Part shown: one piece after another, positions 7,540 through 16,771 of the stretch
Layout: the number at the start of each line of letters is the position of its first letter
Position numbering within the stretch: the stretch's first letter is position 1
Assembly (NCBI GenBank): GCA_020249045.1
Contig: JADCGK010000098.1
Location: forward strand, 1-50,507
Source: Azospirillum sp.
GTDB lineage: Bacteria > Pseudomonadota > Alphaproteobacteria > CACIAM-22H2
DNA length: 50,507 nt
Direction: 5' to 3'
Program-made: the position numbers and the translations under genes
The notes under the pieces: generated by a model
Told to the model about the DNA's origin: nothing
Databases searched by the model: none
Seen by the model: only the letters and a program-made list of their open reading frames with translations

Positions 7540-10284
7540 ATGACCGACGCATCGACCGAAGGGACCGCCGCCGGCGGCCTCGCCAAAACCTTTTCGCCCG
7601 CCGACATCGAAGCGCGCCGCTACGCCGCGTGGGAGGCCTCGGGCGCGTTCGCGGCCGACCTGGCGTCCGGCAAAACGCCCTACACGATCATGATGCCGCC
7701 GCCCAACGTCACGGGCTCGCTGCATATGGGTCACGCGCTGACGTTCACGATCCAGGACGCGCTGATCCGCTTCCAGCGCATGCGCGGCCGCGATGCGCTG
7801 TGGCAGCCGGGCACGGACCATGCGGGCATCGCCACCCAGATGGTCGTCGAGCGGCGTCTGGCCGAGCGCGGCACGTTTCTCGACCGCGGCGGCGTCGCGC
7901 CGAAATCGAATGCGGTTCTGATCGGGCGCGACAAGTTCCTCGAGGAAGCTTGGGCGTGGAAAGGCGAAAGCGGTGGTACGATCACGCGCCAATTGCGCCG
8001 TTTGGGCGCCTCGCCCGATTGGGCGCGCGAACGCTTCACGATGGACGAGGGGCTTTCGCGCGCCGTGCTCAAGGTGTTCGTCGAACTGCACCGACAGGGG
8101 CTGATTTATCGCGACAAGCGCTTGGTCAATTGGGACCCCAAGCTGCACACGGCGATTTCCGACCTGGAAGTCGAGCAGCGGGAGATCAAGGGCCAACTCT
8201 GGCACTTCAAGTACCCGATCGAAGGCGAACGCGACCGCTACATCGTCGTGGCGACGACGCGGCCCGAAACCATGCTGGGCGACACGGGCGTCGCGGTGCA
8301 TCCGGACGATCCGCGTTTCAAGGATTTGGTCGGCAAGCACGCGATCCTGCCGATCGTCGGACGCCGCATTCCGATCGTCGCGGACGAGTATTCCGATCCC
8401 GAGAAGGGGACGGGTGCCGTCAAGATCACGCCCGCGCACGACTTCAACGACTTCGAAGTCGGCCGCCGCCATAAGCTTGCCATGATCAACGTCCTCGACA
8501 AGGACGCGCACATCGCGGGCGACGTGCCCGAGCGCTTCCGGGGCATGGAGCGCTACGGCGCGCGCAAGGCGGTCGTGGCGGAGATGGAGGGCTTGGGGCT
8601 GCTCGAGAAGGTCGAGGCGCACACGCACATGGTCCCGCACGGCGACCGCTCGGGCGTGGCGCTGGAGCCCTGGCTGACCGACCAGTGGTACGTCGACGCG
8701 GCGACGCTCGCCAAGCCGGCCATCGAAGCGGTCGAAAAGGGCCATACGGTGTTCGTGCCCAAGCAGTGGGAGAACACGTATTACGAGTGGATGCGCAACA
8801 TCCAGCCGTGGTGCGTGAGTCGCCAGCTGTGGTGGGGCCATCAAATCCCGGCGTGGTACGCCCCCGACGGCACGCCCTTCGTCGCCGAGAGCGAGGACGA
8901 GGCGTTGGCCGCCGCGCGCGCGCGGTTCGGCGCCGACGTGACGCTGACGCGCGACCCCGACGTCTTGGACACTTGGTTCAGTTCTGCGCTGTGGCCGTTC
9001 TCGACGCTCGGTTGGCCCGACCAAACCGCGCATCTCGCGCGCTATTACCCCGGCGACGTGCTCGTCACCGGCTTCGACATCATCTTCTTCTGGGTCGCGC
9101 GAATGATGATGATGGGCATCCATTTCGGCAATCCCGGCAAACCGCTGGCCGAACGCGTGCCCTTCAAGACCGTCTACATCCACGCGCTGGTCCGCGACGA
9201 ACGCGGGCAGAAGATGTCCAAGTCCAAGGGCAACATCATCGATCCCCTGGAACTGATCGACAAATACGGCGCGGACGCGCTGCGCTTCACATTGTGCGCG
9301 CTGGCGGCCCAAGGGCGCGACGTGAAGCTCGCCACCGCCCGCGTCGAAGGCTATCGGAACTTCGTCACCAAGCTGTGGAACGCGTGCCGGTACGCGGCGA
9401 TGAACGGCTGCGCGCCGGTCGCGGGTTTCGATCCCGCGCGCGTGACGCTGACCGTCGACAAATGGCTCATGGGCGAACTCGCCAAGTGCGCGAAGGGCGT
9501 CACGGCCGCGCTCGACGCCTATCGATTCAACGAGGCGGCGGAGACGCTTTACCGCTTCGTGTGGGGCACGTTCTGCGACTGGTATCTCGAATTCTCGAAG
9601 CCGTTGCTGCAGACGGGCGGCGAGGCCGAGAAGGCCGAGGTGCGCGCGACGACGGCGTTTTGCATCGGCCAGGTCCTCAAGCTCCTGCACCCGCTCGCCC
9701 CTTACGTGACCGAGGAACTGTGGGAGGCGCTGGGCTTCAAGCAGGGCGCGCGGATGCTGCTCGTCGAAACCTGGCCCGAGTTCGCACCCGGTCTGGGCGA
9801 CGCCGCGGCCGAGGCGGAGATGAACTGGATCGTCGAGGCGATTTCCGGCGTGCGCGCGTTGCGCGCGGAGATGAACGTGCCGCAAGGCGCCAAGATCGCG
9901 CTGCTCCATCGCGACGCCGACGAAACCGCGCGCGCGCGCCTCGCGCGGCACGAGGGGTTGATCAGGACCCTCGCGCGCGTCGAGAGCGTCGCCGCCGAAA
10001 CCGGCGGGCCGACCAAGGGCGGTGCGCCGGTGGCGCTTTCGGGCGCGACGCTGGTGTTGCCGCTGGCCGGGGTCATCGACGCCGGCGCGGAGCGCAAGCG
10101 CCTGGAGAAGGAGATCGCCAAGCTCGACGGCGAAATCGCCAAGACCGCGAAGAAACTCGCCAACCCCGATTTCGTCGCGAAGGCCGATCCCGAAGCCGTC
10201 GAAGACCAGCGCGAACGCCAGGCCGAAGCCGAAGCGGCACGCGCGCGACTGGCGGCGGCACTGGACCGGCTGAAGGAAATCTGA
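7540..10284 (+). CDS. valS: Valyl-tRNA synthetase
   Basis: The 914-residue class I synthetase charges tRNA-Val. Visible landmarks: the HIGH-type motif HMGH (62-65) preceded by the invariant MPPPNVTG (52-59), the editing domain with TTRPETMLGD, the W-rich TYYEWMRNIQPWCVSRQLWWG segment, KMSKSKGN (558-565), the anticodon-binding helical domain, and a C-terminal coiled coil rich in Glu, Lys and Ala (last 60 residues or so) as is normal for ValRS. Length is typical. The gene follows popZ by 34 bases and is followed by the MFS gene after 4 bases, so all three are probably one transcript. Confidence 0.97.
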   Translation: MTDASTEGTAAGGLAKTFSPADIEARRYAAWEASGAFAADLASGKTPYTIMMPPPNVTGSLHMGHALTFTIQDALIRFQRMRGRDALWQPGTDHAGIATQMVVERRLAERGTFLDRGGVAPKSNAVLIGRDKFLEEAWAWKGESGGTITRQLRRLGASPDWARERFTMDEGLSRAVLKVFVELHRQGLIYRDKRLVNWDPKLHTAISDLEVEQREIKGQLWHFKYPIEGERDRYIVVATTRPETMLGDTGVAVHPDDPRFKDLVGKHAILPIVGRRIPIVADEYSDPEKGTGAVKITPAHDFNDFEVGRRHKLAMINVLDKDAHIAGDVPERFRGMERYGARKAVVAEMEGLGLLEKVEAHTHMVPHGDRSGVALEPWLTDQWYVDAATLAKPAIEAVEKGHTVFVPKQWENTYYEWMRNIQPWCVSRQLWWGHQIPAWYAPDGTPFVAESEDEALAAARARFGADVTLTRDPDVLDTWFSSALWPFSTLGWPDQTAHLARYYPGDVLVTGFDIIFFWVARMMMMGIHFGNPGKPLAERVPFKTVYIHALVRDERGQKMSKSKGNIIDPLELIDKYGADALRFTLCALAAQGRDVKLATARVEGYRNFVTKLWNACRYAAMNGCAPVAGFDPARVTLTVDKWLMGELAKCAKGVTAALDAYRFNEAAETLYRFVWGTFCDWYLEFSKPLLQTGGEAEKAEVRATTAFCIGQVLKLLHPLAPYVTEELWEALGFKQGARMLLVETWPEFAPGLGDAAAEAEMNWIVEAISGVRALRAEMNVPQGAKIALLHRDADETARARLARHEGLIRTLARVESVAAETGGPTKGGAPVALSGATLVLPLAGVIDAGAERKRLEKEIAKLDGEIAKTAKKLANPDFVAKADPEAVEDQRERQAEAEAARARLAAALDRLKEI

Positions 10285-10288
10285 CCGC

Positions 10289-11524
10289 ATGACCGCCGGC
10301 GGCCCGCGACGCGCGACGCTGGCGTTCATCTTCACCAGCGTGGCGCTGGACGTGCTGGCGCTGGGCGTGATGATCCCGGTTCTGCCCAAGCTGGTCGTCG
10401 AGTTGACCGGCGGGGAGACCGCGCACGCGGCCGAGATCTATGGGCTGTTCGCCACATTGTGGGCGGTCATGCAGTTCCTCGCCCAGCCGTTGCTCGGCGC
10501 GCTGTCGGACCGGATCGGGCGGCGGCCGGTGATTCTTGCGGCCAATGTGGGCCTGGCTCTCGACTACGTATTGATGGCGCTGGCGCCCAGCGTGGGATGG
10601 CTATTCGTCGGGCGCGCAATCTCCGGCTTTTTCGCGGGCGGGGGTGCGGCCGCCCAAGCCTATATCGCCGACGTGACGCCGCCCGAAAAGCGCGCGCGCG
10701 GCTATGGATTGGTCGGGGCGGCGTTCGGGCTCGGCTTCGTGCTGGGGCCCGCCTTGGGCGGTTTGCTGGGAAGCGTCGATCCGCGGCTGCCCTTCTGGAC
10801 GGCGGCCGCACTGGGTTTCGCCAATTTCCTGTTCGGGGTGTTCGTCCTGCCCGAATCATTGCCGCGCGAAAGGCGCACGCCGGTCTTCGAATGGCGCCGG
10901 GCCAATCCGATCGCCGCCTTCGCGTTCCTCGGCGCGACGACGGGCTTGGGATCGCTTGCGCTCGCGCATTTCCTCCAGAAGCTCGCGCATGTCGCGTTGC
11001 CCGCGACGTTCGTGCTTTACGCCCATCACCGCTATGGCTGGGACGATCTGCGCGTCGGCGCCGCGCTGGCGGCGGTCGGCCTCGTTTCGGCGATCGCGCA
11101 AGGCGCGCTGGTCGGCCCGGCGCGTGCCCGATTGGGCGAACGCGGTCTCGCCGTGTTGGGCTTCACGGTGGGGGCCGCAAGTTTCCTGCTGTCGGGCCTG
11201 GCGGCGGAGGAACTGTTCTTCGCGCTCGCCATTCCGCTGATGGGATTGTGGAGCCTCGCGGCGCCTGCCGTGACGGGGCTTGCGTCCCAACGCGTGGCCG
11301 CGGACGCGCAAGGCCGCTTGCAGGGGGCTCTTGGCGGGCTCGGCGGGGTTGCGGGTATCGTCGGCCCGGGCCTGTTCACACTGGCGTTCGCGCGCGGGAT
11401 CGACGGCTCGTTGGGGCTCGAGATTCCGGGGATCGCGTTCTTCGCCAGTGCGGCGATGCTGCTTGCGGCGGCGTTCGTCGTCGCGCGGCGCGTTCAATCC
11501 GCGTCGTCGGCCGGAATGCGATAG
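10289..11524 (+). CDS. MFS drug/metabolite exporter, TetA-like
   Basis: A 411-residue 12-helix major facilitator. The first helix (LAFIFTSVALDVLALGVMIPVLPKL) and the loop 2-3 motif GALSDRIGRRPVI (motif A) match the tetracycline / multidrug DHA1 exporter branch; motif C-like GFVLGPALGGLLG follows in helix 5. Such proteins export small compounds by proton antiport in the inner membrane. Family resemblance to TetA does not prove tetracycline resistance. The start lies four bases after the valS stop. Its last 31 bases overlap the 3' end of the convergent SixA-type gene. Confidence 0.88.
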   Translation: MTAGGPRRATLAFIFTSVALDVLALGVMIPVLPKLVVELTGGETAHAAEIYGLFATLWAVMQFLAQPLLGALSDRIGRRPVILAANVGLALDYVLMALAPSVGWLFVGRAISGFFAGGGAAAQAYIADVTPPEKRARGYGLVGAAFGLGFVLGPALGGLLGSVDPRLPFWTAAALGFANFLFGVFVLPESLPRERRTPVFEWRRANPIAAFAFLGATTGLGSLALAHFLQKLAHVALPATFVLYAHHRYGWDDLRVGAALAAVGLVSAIAQGALVGPARARLGERGLAVLGFTVGAASFLLSGLAAEELFFALAIPLMGLWSLAAPAVTGLASQRVAADAQGRLQGALGGLGGVAGIVGPGLFTLAFARGIDGSLGLEIPGIAFFASAAMLLAAAFVVARRVQSASSAGMR

Positions 11525-12027
11525 GCGTCCAGCGTCGCGCGCGCGGGTCCGATCTGCGCCCAGCGTTCGCATGCGAAGCGCAGTGCCACGAACGCGCAAG
11601 TCGGGAACTTGGCTTCGATGCGCGCGCGCGCGGTCGTCTCGGCCGGCGGGATCAGCCGCAATGCGATGTCTTCGAGACCCGGATTATGCGCGACGATCAT
11701 CACCGCCTGGGGCAGGGGGTCGCGGTTGTCGAGTTCGGCGAGGCGGGCCAACATCGCCTCGGCCTCGGCAAGGTAAAGCCGCCGCTCGATCGATAACTCG
11801 GGCGCCGAACCAAAGCCGTCCTGCACCAGGGCCAGCGTTTGCCGGGTGCGCAAGGCCGCCGAGCAAAGGACAAGGTCGGGGGTAAAGTCGCGCGGTTTCA
11901 GCCACTTGGCGAGCGCCTCGGCGGCTTTTCGGCCGCGCTTGTTGAGGTCGCGCGCGAAATCGTCGACGAAGGCGTTCGCCCACGAGGATTTCGCGTGCCG
12001 CAGCAGAAAAAGACGCTTGGGTTTCAA
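11494..12027 (-). CDS. SixA-type histidine phosphatase
   Basis: About 177 residues, beginning KPKRLFLLRHAKSSW, the phosphohistidine RHG signature of the SixA branch of the histidine phosphatase superfamily. Later HNPGLEDIA supplies the second catalytic His, and LCSAALRTRQT is the conserved phosphate-binding stretch. In Escherichia coli SixA removes phosphate from phosphohistidine of phosphotransfer proteins; the target here is unknown. Homology starts just after a TTG at 12027, so I place the start there; the reading frame is open further upstream to 12132 but would run into the ppk start region. It is divergent from ppk and converges with the MFS gene, overlapping it by 31 bases. Confidence 0.85.
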   Translation of the reverse strand: MKPKRLFLLRHAKSSWANAFVDDFARDLNKRGRKAAEALAKWLKPRDFTPDLVLCSAALRTRQTLALVQDGFGSAPELSIERRLYLAEAEAMLARLAELDNRDPLPQAVMIVAHNPGLEDIALRLIPPAETTARARIEAKFPTCAFVALRFACERWAQIGPARATLDAYRIPADDAD

Positions 12028-12112
12028 AAAGTTGACACCGTTCGGGCAGTAGAGTCGCGGTCCCGTGATAACATATTCGGTCCGGCGGTCGCGACCGTCG
12101 GCCAAAGGAGCG

Positions 12113-14266
12113 ATGACAGTGGACGGCGACACCCAGCCCCGTGACCGCGTATCGGCGAGCGAACCGGCCGAAGGCCGCTACATCAACCGCGAACTGTCCT
12201 GGCTCGCGTTCAACGAACGCGTGATCGAGGAGTGCGCGAACGCGCGCCATCCGCTGCTCGAACGCTTGCGTTTCCTGTCGATCTCGGCGTCGAACCTCGA
12301 CGAGTTCTACATGGTCCGCGTCGCGGGCCTCAAAGGCCAGGTGGCGGCGGGCGTGACCACGCCGTCGGACGACGGCCAGGCCCCCGCGCAAGCGCTCGCC
12401 GCGATCAATCGGCGCGCGGGCCAGTTGATGGCCGCCCAGCAGAAGGTCTGGATGGCGCTGGTCGACGAGTTGCGCGCGGCGGGCGTTTCGGTCGTCCACG
12501 CGCCCGATCTTTCCGAGGACGATCGCGATTGGCTCAGCCAGCGCTTCAAGGAAGCGATCTTCCCGATCCTGACGCCGCTCGCGGTGGACCCGGCCCACCC
12601 GTTTCCGTTCATCCAGAACAAGGGGCTGGCACTGGTCGCGCGCCTCGTCGCGCGCGCCGACGGCCGCGTGCTGCAGGCGCTGATCCCGGTTCCCCAGCAG
12701 GTCGAACGCTTCGTGCGCCTGCCCGGGGATACGCTGCGCTTCATCCCGGTCGAGGAAACGATCGCCCTGCACCTGGAGACGCTGTTCCCCGGCTTCGAGG
12801 TCAAGGCGGTCGGACGCTTCCGGTTGCTGCGCGATTCGGAAATGGAGATCGACGAGGAAGCCGAAGATCTCGTGCGCGTGTTCGAAAGCGCGCTCAAACG
12901 CCGCCGGCGGGGGGAGGTGATCCGCCTCGCCATCGACGCGGACATGCCCGAGGATCTGCAGAGCTTCGTCCTCGACGAGTTGCAGGTGAAGCCCGAGGAT
13001 TGCTTCCGACTGCGCGGCATGCTCGGCATGGCGGACCTCAAGCAGCTTGTCGTGGCCGAGCGCGCGGATCTGCTGTTCGCGCCCTACAACCCGCGCTTCC
13101 CCGAGCGGATCCGCGATTTCGGCGGCGATTGCTTCGCCGCGATCCGGCACAAGGACATCGTCGTCCATCACCCGTACGAAAGCTTCGACGTCGTCGTCCA
13201 GTTCCTGCGCCAGGCGGCGCGCGACCCGGCCGTCGTCGCGATCAAGCAGACGCTCTACCGCACCTCCGACAATTCGCCCATCGTGCGCGCGCTGGTCGAA
13301 GCGGCGGAGAGCGGCAAGTCCGTCACGGCGATGGTGGAACTCAAGGCGCGCTTCGACGAGGAGGCGAACATCCGCTGGGCGCGCGATTTGGAGCGCGCCG
13401 GCGCGCAGGTCGTGTACGGGTTCATCGATCTGAAGACGCACGCCAAGATTTCCTACGTCGTGCGCCGGGAGGGCGCGGCGCTGCGCTCCTACGTGCATTT
13501 CGGCACCGGGAACTACCACCCGATCACCGCGCGCATCTATACGGACCTGTCGTTCTTCTCCTGCGATCCGGGGCTGTGCTCGGACGCGGCGCGGCTGTTC
13601 AACTACATGACCGGCTACGCCAAGCCCGAGGCGATGGACAAGCTCGCCTTCGCCCCGCTGACCCTGCGCGCGACGCTGACGCGCCTGATCGACGCCGAGA
13701 TCGGCCACGCCAAGGCCGGCCGGCCGGCGGCGATCTGGGCGAAGATGAACGCGCTGGTCGACGTGAAGATCATCGACAAGCTTTACGAGGCGAGCCAAGC
13801 CGGCGTGCAGGTCGATCTGGTGATCCGGGGCATTTGCTGCCTGCGCCCGGGCGTGCCGGGCCTGTCGGAGAACATCCGCGTGCGCAGTCTCGTGGGCCGG
13901 TTCCTGGAGCACACGCGTCTCGTCTGCTTCGGCAACGGGTTCGGTTTGCCGCACGCGCAATCGAAGGTCTTCATTTCCTCGGCCGACTGGATGCCCCGCA
14001 ACCTCGACTGGCGCGTGGAGACCTTCGTGCCGATCGAAAATCCGACGGTCCACGAGCAGATCCAGGACCAGATCATGGTGGCGAATCTGCGCGACGTCGC
14101 GCAGACTTGGACTCTGGATTCGCGCGGGGAATATGTCCGTTTGCCGTGCGGGCCCGACGCGTTCTCCGCGCACGAGTTCTTCATGACCAATCCCTCGCTC
14201 TCCGGCCGCGGCAAAGCTTTGCGCAAGGCCGACAAGTCAAAGCCCAAGGGGCCCTCGAAAGCCTGA
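12113..14266 (+). CDS. ppk: Polyphosphate kinase 1
   Basis: About 717 residues, typical of PPK1. The N-terminal domain begins [16 protein letters not shown]. The two catalytic phospholipase-D-like domains carry [14 protein letters not shown], containing the phosphorylated His, and [18 protein letters not shown], with the second active His. [11 protein letters not shown] is also conserved. PPK1 reversibly makes inorganic polyphosphate from ATP. The AAAGGAG Shine-Dalgarno at 12104-12110 is only two bases from the ATG at 12113 but eight from an in-frame GTG at 12119, so initiation at GTG is plausible. The stop overlaps the ppx start by one base (TGATG), implying coupled translation. Confidence 0.96.
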   Translation: MTVDGDTQPRDRVSASEPAEGRYINRELSWLAFNERVIEECANARHPLLERLRFLSISASNLDEFYMVRVAGLKGQVAAGVTTPSDDGQAPAQALAAINRRAGQLMAAQQKVWMALVDELRAAGVSVVHAPDLSEDDRDWLSQRFKEAIFPILTPLAVDPAHPFPFIQNKGLALVARLVARADGRVLQALIPVPQQVERFVRLPGDTLRFIPVEETIALHLETLFPGFEVKAVGRFRLLRDSEMEIDEEAEDLVRVFESALKRRRRGEVIRLAIDADMPEDLQSFVLDELQVKPEDCFRLRGMLGMADLKQLVVAERADLLFAPYNPRFPERIRDFGGDCFAAIRHKDIVVHHPYESFDVVVQFLRQAARDPAVVAIKQTLYRTSDNSPIVRALVEAAESGKSVTAMVELKARFDEEANIRWARDLERAGAQVVYGFIDLKTHAKISYVVRREGAALRSYVHFGTGNYHPITARIYTDLSFFSCDPGLCSDAARLFNYMTGYAKPEAMDKLAFAPLTLRATLTRLIDAEIGHAKAGRPAAIWAKMNALVDVKIIDKLYEASQAGVQVDLVIRGICCLRPGVPGLSENIRVRSLVGRFLEHTRLVCFGNGFGLPHAQSKVFISSADWMPRNLDWRVETFVPIENPTVHEQIQDQIMVANLRDVAQTWTLDSRGEYVRLPCGPDAFSAHEFFMTNPSLSGRGKALRKADKSKPKGPSKA

Positions 14267-15762
14267 TGATCTCGGCGCGCGCGAAGGGGACGGCTTCCAT
14301 CGATCGACGTCCCGTCGCCGTCGTCGATATCGGATCGAATTCGATCCGATTGGTCGTCTTCGACGGCACCAGCCGCGTGCCGCTGCCGTTGTTCAACGAA
14401 AAGGTTCTGTGCGGGCTCGGCAAGGGGCTCGAACGGACCGGGCGCCTCGATGAGACGGGTGTCGAACAGGCGCTCGTCAATTTGCGCCGTTTTGCCGACA
14501 TCGCGCGCGCGATGGGCGTGCGCAAGACCTTCGCGCTCGCCACCGCCGCGTGCCGGGACGCCGCCAACGGCCCCGAATTCGTCGCGGCGGTGCGCAAACG
14601 CACCGGCCTGCCGGTCAAGATCCTGTCGGGCGCGGAGGAGGCGCGCGTCTCCGCCCTCGGCGTGATCGCGGGCACGCCCGACGCCGAAGGGGCGATGGGC
14701 GATTTGGGCGGCGGCAGTCTCGAACTCGTGGCGTTGGGCAAAGGCAAGCCCGCCGGGCACGCGACGCTGCCGTTCGGGCCGCTGCGGCTGCGCGAATACG
14801 CCGAAAAAGGCCGAGGCCGGCTGAAGGACATGCTCGACGAGCGGCTGAAGGCGCTCGACTTCCTCGATAGGGGCCGCGACGGCGAGTTCTACGCCGTGGG
14901 CGGGGCTTGGCGCGCGCTTGCCAAGCTGCACATGGCCCATGCCAACTATCCGCTCGAAATCATCCATCACTATTCGATCCCGCGCGACCGGGCGATCGAC
15001 TTCCTGGACGTCGTGGCCACGCAAAGCCGCGCGTCGCTCGAAGGCTTCCCGGGCATTTCGCGCAAGCGTCTCGAGACGCTGCCGCTGGCCGCAACGGTGC
15101 TCGAACGACTGTTGCGGCGTATGAAGCCCGAACGGCTCGTCTTTTCCGCCTACGGCTTGCGCGAAGGGTGCCTTTACGATTCGCTGCCGCCCGCGCTCAA
15201 GCGCACGGATCCGTTGCTCTCCGGAGTGGCGGCCATCGCGGCGCAGAACCGGCGCTACCGCGTGACCGCGGACGAATTGCATCGCTGGGTCGAGCCCGTC
15301 TTCAAGGACAAGGCGAACGCGCGGCTTCGACTTGTCGCCTGCCATCTTTCCGATCTCGCCTGGAGCGAGCATCCCGACCATCGCGGGGAGATCGCCTATC
15401 GCCGCGCGCTGTTCATGCCCGTGGCGGGTATCGACCATCCGGGCCGGGCTTACGTGGCGCTGGCGCTTTACGCCCGTTACGACGGCGAGCCGGGCGGGGA
15501 GATCGCGCAGATCGCCTGGCGCCTGCTCGACGAAACGCGGCTGCGCGATGCGTTCCGGCTGGGGCTTGCGTTGCGCGTGGCCTATCGCCTGTCGGGCGGG
15601 GCTTCGTCGGTTTTGGCGCGCACGCGCCTCAAGCTCGACGGGCGCGATTTGGTTCTCGAAGTGCCCAAGCGCGACGCCGGGATGGTCGGCGAGGTCGTCG
15701 GCCGGCGGCTCGAAGCGCTGGCCACCGCCCTCGACAAGCGTGCGGTCGTCCGTCCGCGATGA
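14266..15762 (+). CDS. ppx: Exopolyphosphatase, Ppx/GppA family
   Basis: The 498-residue product has the long Ppx form. The actin-like ATPase-fold motifs are VAVVDIGSNSIRLVVFD (about 17-33) and GDLGGGSLELV (about 145-155). A C-terminal HD-like helical domain follows (about 320 onward). It releases terminal phosphate from polyphosphate, or hydrolyses pppGpp; these two activities cannot be separated by eye. The ATG shares its A with the ppk stop, and its own stop overlaps the start of the next gene (ATGA), so ppk-ppx-hydrolase form a tightly coupled operon of opposing enzymes for polyphosphate synthesis and breakdown. Confidence 0.95.
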   Translation: MISARAKGTASIDRRPVAVVDIGSNSIRLVVFDGTSRVPLPLFNEKVLCGLGKGLERTGRLDETGVEQALVNLRRFADIARAMGVRKTFALATAACRDAANGPEFVAAVRKRTGLPVKILSGAEEARVSALGVIAGTPDAEGAMGDLGGGSLELVALGKGKPAGHATLPFGPLRLREYAEKGRGRLKDMLDERLKALDFLDRGRDGEFYAVGGAWRALAKLHMAHANYPLEIIHHYSIPRDRAIDFLDVVATQSRASLEGFPGISRKRLETLPLAATVLERLLRRMKPERLVFSAYGLREGCLYDSLPPALKRTDPLLSGVAAIAAQNRRYRVTADELHRWVEPVFKDKANARLRLVACHLSDLAWSEHPDHRGEIAYRRALFMPVAGIDHPGRAYVALALYARYDGEPGGEIAQIAWRLLDETRLRDAFRLGLALRVAYRLSGGASSVLARTRLKLDGRDLVLEVPKRDAGMVGEVVGRRLEALATALDKRAVVRPR

Positions 15763-16451
15763 AGCGCATCGTGCCGATTTTGCTGGCGGCGACGCTCGCC
15801 GCTTGCGCCGCCCGGCCGCCCGCGCCGATCGCGCGGCCGGTCGGCCCGGAACCGTTCGGCGCCGTTTTGCTCGTGCCCGGCTGCGGCGGCGCCGGTGCGC
15901 ACACCGAACGCGCGGCGCGCGAATTGGTGGCGGCCGGGTTCGCGGTGGGCCAGATCGACGCGGGCGTTTGTTCGGCCGATGCCCGCGCCGCGACACCCGC
16001 GATCCGGCGCGAATTCGCGCGCCTGGCGGCGTTGCCCGGTGTGGATCGGGCGCGGCTGCATCTGGTCGGATGGTCGGAAGGCGGGGCGGGGGTGATGGCC
16101 GCTTTGGCCGAAATCGGCGCAAGGTCGGCGGCAGCGTTCTATCCCGCGTGCGCCAATGTCGCCGCCTGGCGGGCCAGCGCACCGTTCCTGATGATCCTGG
16201 CCGAGAACGACACCGTGACACCGCCCGCAGCGTGCCTCGACCTTATGGAACGCACGCCCGGGGCCGAGAACGTGCTCGCGGTTCGCTATGGGGGTGTCGC
16301 GCATGGCTTCGACAATTCCGGGCAATCCGGCGCCGCTGCCGCCCCCTGGACGTTCTGGCGTCTCACCCCCAATGGGGGCTACAACCCGGCCGTACGCGAT
16401 GCCGCGCTGCTCGATTTACGAATATTTCTAGATGGTTCTAACCAGAAATGA
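15759..16451 (+). CDS. Lipoprotein alpha/beta-hydrolase (dienelactone hydrolase-like)
   Basis: The 230-residue protein has a lipoprotein signal ending LAACAAR (Cys16) and an alpha/beta-hydrolase core. The nucleophile elbow is GWSEGG (Ser106). The acid residue is probably in LAENDTVTPP and the catalytic His in GGVAHGFDN, the arrangement seen in dienelactone hydrolase-like enzymes. A Cys pair and PGCGGAGAHT near the N-terminus replace the usual oxyanion strand. It overlaps ppx by four bases and so belongs to the ppk-ppx operon. The substrate is unknown. Its coding end (from about 16420) turns AT-rich, and an imperfect hairpin lies around the stop. Confidence 0.82.
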   Translation: MKRIVPILLAATLAACAARPPAPIARPVGPEPFGAVLLVPGCGGAGAHTERAARELVAAGFAVGQIDAGVCSADARAATPAIRREFARLAALPGVDRARLHLVGWSEGGAGVMAALAEIGARSAAAFYPACANVAAWRASAPFLMILAENDTVTPPAACLDLMERTPGAENVLAVRYGGVAHGFDNSGQSGAAAAPWTFWRLTPNGGYNPAVRDAALLDLRIFLDGSNQK

Positions 16452-16546
16452 CCATTTTACTTTAATCTCGTTTTTGGCCGTCGCGGCTTGCGGACCGGAG
16501 AAAAGCGGCCTAAGTTGTCGAGTGTTCCGGTTCGGAGGGTTCGGGT

Positions 16547-16741
16547 ATGGCCGCGAGTTCGATCTCCAACAGCCAGTTTTCGCCGACGAGCCAGCTCTCG
16601 CAGCTGGAGACGCGGCAGCCGTCGACCGAGCAGCCCGCCCCCAGCGAGCGCGCGCGTCCGCAATTGGGGTCCGCCGCGGTCGAATTGACGGCCCCGCCGG
16701 CCGATTCCGGTCGCGGCCGGAACGTCGACGTGGTCGCCTAG
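16547..16741 (+). CDS. Small Ser/Gln/Pro-rich hypothetical protein
   Basis: A 64-residue reading frame with a good Shine-Dalgarno (GGAGG about nine bases before the ATG). The product is hydrophilic, rich in Ser, Gln, Pro and Arg, has no Cys or membrane segment, and ends GRGRNVDVVA. I do not recognise it. The sequence looks disordered and protein-like, and it fills the gap between the hydrolase and the GNAT in the same direction. Competing frames on both strands are also open here, as is common in GC-rich DNA, so this call rests mainly on the ribosome binding site and composition. Confidence 0.5.
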   Translation: MAASSISNSQFSPTSQLSQLETRQPSTEQPAPSERARPQLGSAAVELTAPPADSGRGRNVDVVA

Positions 16742-16771
16742 GCGCCGAACCGGCGTCACCGAAAATTCGGG

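Noticed and set aside
7480-10389. 969-codon open frame antisense to valS
   Set aside because: It lies wholly opposite valS, has no recognisable domain and is rich in Arg, His and Gln, as expected for a shadow frame in GC-rich DNA.
10289-11524. Tetracycline resistance gene
   Set aside because: The family resemblance to TetA exporters is not specific enough, and the gene has native composition within a housekeeping run.
12032-12060. ppk promoter with TTGACA at 12032
   Set aside because: No acceptable -10 box is present at 16-18 bases downstream.
11684-14173. 829-codon open frame antisense to ppk
   Set aside because: Shadow of ppk; no homology-like segments, and it crosses the ppk promoter region.
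12232-14265. Open frame upstream of ppx in the ppx frame
   Set aside because: It is the second frame of ppk. The Ppx fold begins at the ATG at 14266, so a ppk-frame fusion is not supported.
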